Shown: positions 9,861 to 17,641 of the stretch, piece after piece
Layout: the number at the start of each line of letters is the position of its first letter
Position numbering within the stretch: the stretch's first letter is position 1
Assembly: GCA_028714695.1 (NCBI GenBank)
Contig: JAQTLX010000001.1
Location: 276,307-340,306 of the forward strand
Reading direction: 5' to 3'
Length of the DNA stretch: 64,000 nt
Source of the DNA: Ignavibacteria bacterium
GTDB taxonomy: Bacteria; Bacteroidota; Ignavibacteria; Tepidaquicellales; Tepidaquicellaceae
Position numbers and translations under genes: made by a program
The notes under the pieces: generated by a model
The model's input: only the letters and a program-made list of their open reading frames with translations
Databases searched by the model: none
What the model was told of the DNA's origin: nothing

Positions 9861-11062
9861 TTATTAAGTTTAATGCGAAATGTTGTGCCTTTTTCGTTTG
9901 TGCTTTCAAGCAGAGATAATTTACCTTTATGGTAATCATCGACAATCCTCTTTGAAAGGCTGAGTCCAAGACCCCATCCTCTTTTCTTTGTAGAAAAACC
10001 GGGTCTGAAAACATCTTTTCTGAATTTTTTGTCAATTCCTTTACCGTTGTCGGATACATCTATCAGTACTTCTTTTTCGCGTTCACTGACTTTAAAACTT
10101 ATTATACCGTGGTCTTTCTCGATTGCATCGAGCGCATTCTTCAGAAGATTTTCGATTACCCATTCAAAAAGTTCGGTGTTCAATTTCACGGGAAGTTCTT
10201 CAGGCGCGGAAATTTCAATGCTGACCTTTTTGATTATTCTTCCGTCGGAAGTCGTAAATCTCGGGATTCTTTTTTCAAAATATGTACTCACGTTCTTTAT
10301 CAGTTCGCTTATATTTTCGGTCTGGAGTTTAGGCTGTGAGCCGATTTTTGAAAATCTTGTTGCTATCTTGCTGAGTTTGTCGATATCATTCTCTGTTTCT
10401 TCAAGAATTTCTTTGTAGTCTGCGTTTCCCGGTTCCGTATTCTTCAATATTTCCAGCCATCCCATAAGAGACGAAAGAGGCGTTCCTAATTGGTGGGCGG
10501 TTTCTTTAGAGAGACCAACCCATATACTGCTTTGTTCGTGTTTCTTTACATATGAAAATCCGATATATCCGAGTAAAATAAAAATACCACCGATAATAAT
10601 TTCAAAGAAAGGAAGCAGTTTCAACTGTGTAATCAGGGAAGATTGCCCGTAGTTGACATAATTAAGAATAACAGTATCCTTGTAACCGACCTTTATAGGC
10701 GGATTTACATCTACCATTTCTTTTGCCTGTTTTAAAAGAATCGTCTGGAATTCTTTCGCCGGCAGTGTTGTGTCGACGTCAACGTTCTTATAAAAACTAA
10801 CGGATTTATAATCTTTGTCCGTTGCGATTATCGGAAAATCTATCTGAGTAATTATTTCGTTGAATATAAAATTATACTCGCCGCTTGAACTTTCGTCGTT
10901 GGCAATATATTCCAGTGATTTAGCATACAGGTTAGCGATCAGGGCTTCACGTTTCTGAACACGTTCGGCAAGTTGCTGCGTATATAACAGAATGCCGATA
11001 GCAATTATTACAGCGCTAAGAACCAGAGCGATCTTTAATTTTAAAGAGCCTATTTTATACAT
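9857..11062 (-). CDS. Membrane sensor histidine kinase
   Basis: A 401-residue protein with a helix at about 8-28, an extracytoplasmic sensor region of about 120 residues, a second helix at about 150-172 and then the kinase core directly, without an obvious HAMP. The phosphoacceptor box is KETAHQLGTPLSSL (His190); the ATPase domain shows NLLKNALDAI (N box), DVSDNGKGI (G1) and WGLGLSLSKRI (G2). No response regulator lies beside it, so it is an orphan kinase or signals to a distant partner. The downstream overlapping gene is a glycosyltransferase, which suggests, but does not prove, an envelope-related signal. Confidence 0.88.
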   Translation of the reverse strand: MYKIGSLKLKIALVLSAVIIAIGILLYTQQLAERVQKREALIANLYAKSLEYIANDESSSGEYNFIFNEIITQIDFPIIATDKDYKSVSFYKNVDVDTTLPAKEFQTILLKQAKEMVDVNPPIKVGYKDTVILNYVNYGQSSLITQLKLLPFFEIIIGGIFILLGYIGFSYVKKHEQSSIWVGLSKETAHQLGTPLSSLMGWLEILKNTEPGNADYKEILEETENDIDKLSKIATRFSKIGSQPKLQTENISELIKNVSTYFEKRIPRFTTSDGRIIKKVSIEISAPEELPVKLNTELFEWVIENLLKNALDAIEKDHGIISFKVSEREKEVLIDVSDNGKGIDKKFRKDVFRPGFSTKKRGWGLGLSLSKRIVDDYHKGKLSLLESTNEKGTTFRIKLNK

Positions 11063-11134
11063 TCCGAATAATGCTATCCTATATTAATTAATATATTCTT
11101 ATTTTTATCAGCAATGAACAATAATACATAATTT

Positions 11135-12130
11135 TTGAACCGAAACATAAAAATACTACTGTTCCTTTTTGTTCTTTTCATAATATCGTTCTTCGTGTCA
11201 TTATTTTCCGGGAGCGTATTTATATCTCCGTTAGAAATTTTTACGAAGTCCGGCAGTATGAATCAGAACCTGTTTACAATATTCTATGAAATAAGGCTGC
11301 CAAGAACATTAAATGCTATTTTAATCGGTTCTGCATTAAGTTGTTCCGGGATTATACTTCAGACAATACTGAGAAATAATCTAGCCGAACCCGGCTTGCT
11401 TGGTATTTCAGCAGGCGCAGGACTTGGTGCGATAATTTTATTTATTTTACCTTTTGCGCCGTTTTATTTAGTAGCACCAGTATCTTTCATTACTGCATTA
11501 GCCACAACCCTTGTAATCTTTTATATTTCTAAGGGTTTAACCCATAAATATACTAATTTTTTATCATCAAATAAAATCATCTTAGCAGGAATAGCAATTA
11601 ATGCCTTGTTATCGTCAATTAACGGTTTTTTACTTATTTATTCGGGAAAATCGCTTACTCATATAATATATTGGCTGAGCGGTGGATTATCAGGCAGGGG
11701 ATGGTCTGAATTTCTTCCCACATTCATATTTATTTTTGCGGGTGTTGTTATCGCCGTATTGCTTTCAAAGGAGTACAATGTACTGTCGCTCGGAAATGAA
11801 TTATCCGTTTCACTTGGATTAAATACAAAGAGATTACAAAATATATCAATAGCGGTTTCGTCAATTCTGGCAGCCGCGGCGGTTTCGGTTGCGGGAATAA
11901 TTTCATTTGTGGGATTAATTGTTCCTAATATTACAAAACTTTTACTGGGTTCAGACCACAGGTATTCGATACCCGGAAGCATATTATTGGGTTCTGTTTT
12001 TTTATTGATATCAGACACGATAGCGAGAACAATTATTTCGCCGTCTGAAATACCGGTCGGAATCGTGACTTCATTTATAGGCGCACCCGTTTTTATATGG
12101 TTAATAATCAGGAAAGGAAATTCTGTCTGA
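11135..12130 (+). CDS. FecCD/BtuC-type ABC transporter permease
   Basis: A 331-residue polytopic protein of the FecCD family, which imports iron-siderophore, heme or cobalamin. Visible motifs are RLPRTLNAILIGSALSCSG near the N-terminus, NLAEPGLLGISAGAGLGA and GIISFVGLIVPNI, the cytoplasmic loop that contacts the ATPase. The start is TTG; an upstream ATG at 11114 is in frame but stops after five codons. Neither the binding protein nor the ATPase of such a system is next to it; instead its stop overlaps the start of mnmE by one base (TGATG). Substrate unknown. Confidence 0.88.
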   Translation: MNRNIKILLFLFVLFIISFFVSLFSGSVFISPLEIFTKSGSMNQNLFTIFYEIRLPRTLNAILIGSALSCSGIILQTILRNNLAEPGLLGISAGAGLGAIILFILPFAPFYLVAPVSFITALATTLVIFYISKGLTHKYTNFLSSNKIILAGIAINALLSSINGFLLIYSGKSLTHIIYWLSGGLSGRGWSEFLPTFIFIFAGVVIAVLLSKEYNVLSLGNELSVSLGLNTKRLQNISIAVSSILAAAAVSVAGIISFVGLIVPNITKLLLGSDHRYSIPGSILLGSVFLLISDTIARTIISPSEIPVGIVTSFIGAPVFIWLIIRKGNSV

Positions 12131-13524
12131 TGGGAAAACTTTCGGAAACAATAGCGGCTATATCGACGCCTCTTGGCGAAGGCGGAATATCCGTGATAAG
12201 AATTTCGGGAAAAGATGCTTTTAGAATAACGGGAAAATTATTTTCAAAAACAAAAGAAGGAACAACAGGGCTGGATTTTTCTGAAGTGCAATCGCATACG
12301 ATTCATTTCGGATATTTGATTTCAGACGGTCTGGTAATCGATGAAGTACTTATTTCGGTTTTCAAAAATCCGAATTCGTATACCGGCGAAGACGTGATAG
12401 AAATATCTTCGCATGGCGGCGTACTTGTTACGCAGAAAGTGCTGAGCGCGGTAATAAGAAGCGGAGCAATTCATGCGGAACCTGGTGAATTCACAAAGAG
12501 AGCGTTTCTTAACGGCCGCATCGACCTCTCGCAGGCGGAAGCAGTTGCCGATTTAATAAAAGCCAAAACCGATGAAGCGCATAATTCTTCGATAAAACAA
12601 CTTGAGGGTTCACTATCAGGATTTATAAACGGGATAAGGGAAGAAATAATCAAAGTGACAGCGCTTGTGGAACTTGAACTCGATTTTGCAGAAGAGGATG
12701 TTGAATTTACAAAGAAGGATGAACTCAGGAACAAGTGCAGGGAAATAATACATAACCTTGTCGAAATTATTTCTTCTTATATAAGCGGTAAAGTGATACG
12801 CGATGGTGTCAATGTTGTGATTGCCGGAAAGCCAAACAGCGGGAAGTCGTCATTGTTCAATGCCTTGCTGAAATCGGACAGGGCTATTGTCAGCGACATA
12901 TCAGGCACCACACGCGACTATCTGGAAGAGAGTTTTATTATAGACGGCATTCTTTTCAATCTTACCGATACGGCGGGATTGAGACTGACCGAAGATATAA
13001 TAGAAACAGAAGGAATTAAAAGAGCGAACGAGAAAATTCGGAATGCCGATTTAGTTATATATCTTATCGATTCATCGGGGGGAAAAAATGAATTAGATTC
13101 AGGTTTGAAATATTTTAATGAAAATCTTAATACGAAAAATTCGATTCCCGTATTTACAAAATCCGATATTTCGTCTGCGGAATTTAAAAAATTGAATTAT
13201 AAGGAAAAAATTCTCGCAATAAATTTAAATGACCAAAAGACTCTTTCGTTTTTAAAGAAAGGAATGGTTGACAGAGTAAGTAGTTCGGTTCCCGTGGTTC
13301 AGTCAGGGAAGATCATACTTACAAATCTCCGACACAAAATATGTCTTGAGGAAACAGTGGCATCTCTGAAAAACGTGATTATATCTATCGAAAAAAACAT
13401 GAGCGGCGAGTTTATATCCGTAGATTTGAGAAATGCCATGAAACACCTCGGAGAAATTACAGGAGAAGTAACGAACGATGAAATCTTGAATTATATATTT
13501 TCTAAATTCTGTATCGGGAAATAA
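12130..13524 (+). CDS. mnmE: tRNA modification GTPase MnmE (TrmE)
   Basis: With MnmG, MnmE installs the aminomethyl-type group on U34 of certain tRNAs. The 464-residue protein has the N-terminal tetrahydrofolate-binding domain (SETIAAISTPLGEGGISVIR), a helical domain, and an inserted G domain with Walker A AGKPNSGKSS, switch I DISGTTRD and switch II DTAG. It ends in FSKFCIGK, the conserved C-terminal FC[IVL]GK whose Cys is required for function. The G4 position reads TKSD rather than NKxD. I place the start at 12130, where the conserved N-terminus begins; a longer frame opens at 12097 but would run into the permease gene. The TGATG overlap suggests translational coupling. Confidence 0.96.
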   Translation: MGKLSETIAAISTPLGEGGISVIRISGKDAFRITGKLFSKTKEGTTGLDFSEVQSHTIHFGYLISDGLVIDEVLISVFKNPNSYTGEDVIEISSHGGVLVTQKVLSAVIRSGAIHAEPGEFTKRAFLNGRIDLSQAEAVADLIKAKTDEAHNSSIKQLEGSLSGFINGIREEIIKVTALVELELDFAEEDVEFTKKDELRNKCREIIHNLVEIISSYISGKVIRDGVNVVIAGKPNSGKSSLFNALLKSDRAIVSDISGTTRDYLEESFIIDGILFNLTDTAGLRLTEDIIETEGIKRANEKIRNADLVIYLIDSSGGKNELDSGLKYFNENLNTKNSIPVFTKSDISSAEFKKLNYKEKILAINLNDQKTLSFLKKGMVDRVSSSVPVVQSGKIILTNLRHKICLEETVASLKNVIISIEKNMSGEFISVDLRNAMKHLGEITGEVTNDEILNYIFSKFCIGK

Positions 13525-13578
13525 ATTTTGATTTTATAATATCCAACGGCGAATCGAGCCCGAATATACAGGCAGTAA

Positions 13579-13680
13579 GGGTATTATAATGAAATACTCG
13601 AAAAGAAAGAACATAGTTTTTACAACAAAGGTTCTAAAGTATACGTACAAGAATATGAGAAGTATCTAATTAAAGTTTAA
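13579..13680 (+). pseudogene. Fragment of a decayed coding sequence
   Basis: Between mnmE and the next gene there is no complete gene. A 33-codon open stretch here ends with protein-like sequence (HSFYNKGSKVYVQEYEKY) and a stop but has no start codon. A second open stretch in another frame directly upstream (13520-13590) reads FIISNGESSPNIQAV, so one frameshift would join them. This is what a rotting gene end looks like. I could not name the parent family, and chance cannot be excluded at this length. Confidence 0.3.
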
Positions 13681-13689
13681 ATAATAATT

Positions 13690-15495
13690 ATGAAATTACC
13701 GTCTCTGTCACATCTTGTCTCGCAGACGAAGGAAACATTCTTCAGGTTTCCGTTTGTTATAATTGTTGCATTCGCAGGCACTTTCGCAATGATGAGAGTA
13801 ATCGGATTTTCACGCGAGTATTACGAACTGCATTCGCAATTATGGTATAATATTGTGATGACATGTTCGATTGGAATACCGCTTACACTCGCGTTGGCGA
13901 TTTTTTCGGAATCCAAAGGACATTCGGTCCTGATGAAAATTATCTTTCAATCGGCAGCATTAGTTATACTGCTTCTTTTTTATTTTACTCTATCTCCCGA
14001 AATGGATGTTTATGATGTAATCAGGTATTTTATATATCTGACGGCGTTTCATTTACTTGTTTCGTTTACAGGATATATTTTCTCGAACAGAACTGATTAC
14101 AGATTATTCTGGGATTTCAATCTGACAATATTCCTGCGCTTCATTTTATCCGGATTATATTCGGCGGTTTTGTTCGGAGGGCTTGCAATAGCGCTGCTTG
14201 CATTCGATAAATTATTCGACATGCACATTGACGGAAAACGATACGGGCAGTTGTTTTTCTTTATAGCGGGTGTTTTCAATACATGGTTCTTTTGTTCCGG
14301 TGTTCCGCAATTTAAGGAAACCGAAGAAAAGAATTACGATTTTCCGAAAGGGCTTAAGATTTTTACACAGTATGTTCTGCTTCCGATTATTGTCGTATAT
14401 GTTGTTATTCTTTATCTATACCTGTTTAAAATCATTTTTCAGTGGAAACTGCCGATGGGCTGGGTCTCGAATCTTGTGCTGGGATTTTCCGGTGCCGGTA
14501 TTTTCTCTCTGCTTCTGATTTACCCGATAAAAGACGAGGTCAGGTGGATGAAAATATTTACGCGCGCTTTCTTTATTTCGCTTATTCCGCAGATATTACT
14601 TCTGTTTCTTGCAATTACCGTAAGAACAAATGAATACGGAATAACGGAAAGGCGTTATTATGTTTTTGTTCTGGCTGTCTGGCTGACAGTAACTACGTTG
14701 TATTTTATTTTGACAAATTTCAGGAATATAAAATATATACCCGTAAGTCTTTTTATAATTGCCATCGTAACATCAGTCGGTCCATGGAGCTCTTTCTCGG
14801 TATCAATGAACAGCCAGATGTCGAGACTTGAGGAAGTGCTGAAAACAAATTCAATACTTGTTGACGGAAAAATTGTAAAAGCAAAGGTGGATTTGCCTGA
14901 TGAAGAATTAAAAGAGATAAAGTCCATCATAGAGTTTCTGAACGAGAGAGGAAAATTAAGCAGGATACAACCCTGGTTTAATGAGAACCTGAATGACGTT
15001 ACGAATGCAAATCAACCCGAACGGATTAAAAGAGGGAGGAATTACGGTAAGGAGCAGGGTATCATGGATCTTATGGGTTTGAAGCCGGTCAAAACGGAAG
15101 GATTCGGTACGAAGAAATATTTAAGCATAATAACAAAGGATTTGAATTCAATAAGTGTAAACGGATACGACAATTTATTTTTCTATGATGTTTTTTTGAC
15201 GGATACGTCAAAAAAAGTTTTTGACAGTACGGGAATAAAGACCGAGGTAGATTTCAACAGAACAAATAATGTTATATGCATAAAAAGAAATAATAATTTA
15301 TTAAATCTCAACATTAATCCGATAATAAAAAAACTGAACACGGAAACACCCGAATTAAATCAAATGACACTGGATACGGCTACTGTTGATTATAAGGCGC
15401 GGTTTATTATAAAAAATATTTCTGCCGACAGAAATAATGATACATTGAAAATCAATTCCATACAGGGGTATATTCTTATAAAGAAAAATGACTAA
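13690..15495 (+). CDS. DUF4153 domain-containing membrane protein
   Basis: A 601-residue protein with about ten to twelve hydrophobic helices in the first 375 residues and a hydrophilic C-terminal part of about 220 residues. The opening (FRFPFVIIVAFAGTF), an internal PIKDEVRWMKIFTRAFF and the overall layout match DUF4153, an uncharacterised family of multipass proteins common in Bacteroidota. The final soluble domain may face the periplasm. No catalytic motif is visible. Its stop overlaps the start of the acetyltransferase gene by eight bases, so the two are made together. Confidence 0.75.
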   Translation: MKLPSLSHLVSQTKETFFRFPFVIIVAFAGTFAMMRVIGFSREYYELHSQLWYNIVMTCSIGIPLTLALAIFSESKGHSVLMKIIFQSAALVILLLFYFTLSPEMDVYDVIRYFIYLTAFHLLVSFTGYIFSNRTDYRLFWDFNLTIFLRFILSGLYSAVLFGGLAIALLAFDKLFDMHIDGKRYGQLFFFIAGVFNTWFFCSGVPQFKETEEKNYDFPKGLKIFTQYVLLPIIVVYVVILYLYLFKIIFQWKLPMGWVSNLVLGFSGAGIFSLLLIYPIKDEVRWMKIFTRAFFISLIPQILLLFLAITVRTNEYGITERRYYVFVLAVWLTVTTLYFILTNFRNIKYIPVSLFIIAIVTSVGPWSSFSVSMNSQMSRLEEVLKTNSILVDGKIVKAKVDLPDEELKEIKSIIEFLNERGKLSRIQPWFNENLNDVTNANQPERIKRGRNYGKEQGIMDLMGLKPVKTEGFGTKKYLSIITKDLNSISVNGYDNLFFYDVFLTDTSKKVFDSTGIKTEVDFNRTNNVICIKRNNNLLNLNINPIIKKLNTETPELNQMTLDTATVDYKARFIIKNISADRNNDTLKINSIQGYILIKKND

Positions 15496-16195
15496 CAGCG
15501 AAAAGATTATTAGAATCCTGAAGGAAGATTATCCGAACAACATAAACATAATAAATTTCATTGAAAACTACTGTCCCGGAGTCATTAAAAGAATTGGAAA
15601 TTCGATTATAGTAAAAGGGCGGAGTGATAGAGACTGGGTTTATGTAAGTTCGAAATCGGAAAATGAATTAAGAGAAATTAAATCGGGTTTATTGCCCTCA
15701 GATAAGAACTTTGCTGCTATTGATGAATGGATGCTGCCTATTCTGACGGAAGGTGAAAAATTAAAATGGATGCTTAAATCCGTGAGGCTTATCCATGACG
15801 GGAAAATTGATTATGATTCGGAGAAAATCGATGCGCTGAAGTTGGAAGATGCTGATTTTGTTTATGTTAATTCGGACTACAGAGATTTCATATCAATTGA
15901 ATACGTAAAAGATAGAATTAATAATGGTATAAGTTCTGTTATAAGAATAGATGGGAAACCCGCCGCGTGGGGTATGACTCAGGATGACGGAGCAATAGGA
16001 TTTCTGCATGTACTGGCGGAATACAGGCGAAAGGGATTCGGTAAAAAAGTGACAAAAGATTTAATTAGAAAAGTTGTTGAATCAGGCAGGTTGCCTTTCG
16101 TGCATATACAGGAAGAAAATATATTTTCAATGAAACTGGCTAAAGGGCTGGGATTCAGGAGAGATAAAATTGTTAACTGGTTTGAACTGGAATGA
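15488..16195 (+). CDS. GNAT family N-acetyltransferase
   Basis: A 235-residue protein whose C-terminal half carries the acetyl-CoA-binding signature of the GNAT fold: IGFLHVLAEYRRKGFGKKVTKDL corresponds to beta4 plus motif A (R/Q-x-x-G-x-G/A), followed by FVHIQEENIFSMKLAKGLGF, the typical end of the fold. The N-terminal half is more variable, as in FR47-like members (glycine N-acyltransferase type). The acceptor is unknown. It overlaps the DUF4153 gene by eight bases and is 12 bases before the metal exporter gene. Confidence 0.82.
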   Translation: MTNSEKIIRILKEDYPNNINIINFIENYCPGVIKRIGNSIIVKGRSDRDWVYVSSKSENELREIKSGLLPSDKNFAAIDEWMLPILTEGEKLKWMLKSVRLIHDGKIDYDSEKIDALKLEDADFVYVNSDYRDFISIEYVKDRINNGISSVIRIDGKPAAWGMTQDDGAIGFLHVLAEYRRKGFGKKVTKDLIRKVVESGRLPFVHIQEENIFSMKLAKGLGFRRDKIVNWFELE

Positions 16196-16207
16196 GAACT
16201 ACATTAA

Positions 16208-17110
16208 ATGCATAATCACAATCACGAAAGAAATATAGAAAAACTAAATAAAGCGTTTATATTCGGTATAAGTCTGAATCTGCTCTATACTGCGATAGAA
16301 TTCGGAGCGGGTTTCCATTTTAATTCGCTAGTCTTGATGTCGGATGCAGGCCATAATCTGAGTGACGTTGCAAGTTTATTCCTGTCACTTCTTGCGTTTA
16401 AACTTTCGGGAATATCCGCTAACAAAAGATTTACATTCGGATATAAAAAAGGCACTATTCTTGCTTCGCTAATCAATTCTATATTGTTGCTCGTAGTTGT
16501 CGGCGGTATTATTAAAGAAGCAATAGAAAGATTGTCCGTTCCGCCTCAGGCGCAGGGTTTAAGTATTTCCGTTGTTGCGTTCATCGGAATTTTCATAAAT
16601 GCATTTACGGCTTATTTGTTTTTCAAAGAGAAGGAAAAAGATATAAACGTAAAAGGCGCCTTTTTGCATCTGGCGATAGATGCACTTGTTTCTTTAGGTG
16701 CGGTTGTATCCGGAATTGTGATTCATTATTCAGGATGGAATATTATTGATCCGGTGATAAGCATGGCAATTGCGGTAATAATAGTTTTTTCAACATGGAG
16801 TTTGCTGAAAGAAAGTTTTGCTCTTTCGAATGACGCCGTTCCCAAAGGCATCGATCTTGAAAAAGTAAAAGAATCGGTCATGCAGGTTGACGGAATAGCG
16901 GATATACATCATATGCATGTATGGGCAATCAGCACTACGGAGAACGCGCTTACAATGCACATACTTTTAAAGGACAGCAATGAGTTATTTAATACAGAAA
17001 AAATAAAAAATAATGTTAAGCATATATTACTTCATCTCAACATACAACACACAACATTAGAATTGGAAATACCCGGTGAAGACTGTGCCGAGCCTGATTG
17101 TACACCCTGA
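16208..17110 (+). CDS. Cation diffusion facilitator (CzcD/ZitB type) metal exporter
   Basis: A 300-residue protein with six helices and a C-terminal cytoplasmic domain, the usual CDF layout. It opens with a His-rich segment (MHNHNHE). TM2 carries LMSDAGHNLSDVASL and TM5 carries HLAIDALVSLGAV, which supply the acidic and His ligands of the transport site in Zn/Co/Cd exporters. The C-terminal domain has VDGIADIHHMHVWAI, typical of the metal-sensing CTD, and the protein ends with two Cys (DCAEPDCTP). Function: proton-driven export of zinc or similar ions from the cytoplasm. Confidence 0.92.
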   Translation: MHNHNHERNIEKLNKAFIFGISLNLLYTAIEFGAGFHFNSLVLMSDAGHNLSDVASLFLSLLAFKLSGISANKRFTFGYKKGTILASLINSILLLVVVGGIIKEAIERLSVPPQAQGLSISVVAFIGIFINAFTAYLFFKEKEKDINVKGAFLHLAIDALVSLGAVVSGIVIHYSGWNIIDPVISMAIAVIIVFSTWSLLKESFALSNDAVPKGIDLEKVKESVMQVDGIADIHHMHVWAISTTENALTMHILLKDSNELFNTEKIKNNVKHILLHLNIQHTTLELEIPGEDCAEPDCTP

Positions 17111-17260
17111 CAATCATTAATGAATATTAACCTTGTTCATTCAATGTTAACAAAATAAACATTGCTAATTTGTTATTAATATTCTAATTTATCCTAAATG
17201 GTAGTTTGTTAATCGCATATTTTAATAAACAAATTACTTCGGAATCAAACGGGAGCATTT

Positions 17261-17341
17261 ATGAATATTGTATTTATAATTCCTATGATGTCAATTCTGG
17301 TCCTGAGCATGTTTGCCACCATTCAGGAGATAATCAAATGA
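17261..17341 (+). CDS. Possible 26-residue hydrophobic peptide
   Basis: An ATG preceded by GGGAG at 17251-17255 (good spacing) opens a 26-codon frame whose product is almost entirely one hydrophobic helix (FIIPMMSILVLSMFATI) ending in a charged tail. Its stop overlaps (ATGA) the start of a 28-codon basic frame at 17338-17424. The ribosome-binding site and coupling are the only support. It could equally be chance in a decayed region. Confidence 0.25.
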   Translation: MNIVFIIPMMSILVLSMFATIQEIIK

Positions 17342-17455
17342 AAAAGAAAATAAAATTCGTATTCCTTCAATTTCAATATTACAGCAAAAACTTTATGGCG
17401 GTATTCGAATATTCGTGTAAGTAATTCTGCTAATTTATTAACTCCATAAGTTGAA

Positions 17456-17569
17456 ATGAAGATCTGTAAAGTGTTTGGAAGAAAAATCGGAACGCTCGTG
17501 AACGAAAATCAGAATGCGGGTAATTATGTCTTGATGTCCAATGCGTGCGAACCGGCGAGCGAGATTTGA
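17456..17569 (+). pseudogene. Remnant of a T9SS C-terminal sorting domain
   Basis: Thirty-seven codons that read GTLVNENQNAGNYVLMSN and EPASE before a premature stop align with the sorting domains of the two genes downstream, which read RTLVNEYQNAGNYVVMFN and ELASG at the same place. The DNA is also alike, for example cagaatgc(a/g)gg(g/t)aattatgt. The upstream part of the parent gene and the end of the domain are gone. This is a direct sign that a third exported protein of the same type once stood here. Confidence 0.75.
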
Positions 17570-17641
17570 AGTCAAGCGGATATTCTAAAGTTAAAAAATG
17601 ACATTAATTAATTAAATAATCTATCAAATAAATCGGTAGTC

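Larger units (their letters stand above)
17111..17641 (+). other. Gene-poor 531-base stretch with decayed sequence
   Basis: This interval between the CDF gene and the M28 peptidase gene has no full gene. The first 100 bases are very AT-rich and could hold a promoter, but I see no convincing box. It contains a possible tiny hydrophobic ORF (17261-17341) overlapping a second tiny ORF (17338-17424), then a broken copy of a T9SS sorting domain (17456-17569). The pattern is that of a lost exported-protein gene upstream of two intact relatives. Confidence 0.5.

Noticed and set aside
12097..12129. An upstream start for mnmE
   Set aside because: It would add residues not found in the family and lie in the permease coding sequence; the ATG at 12130 begins the conserved protein.
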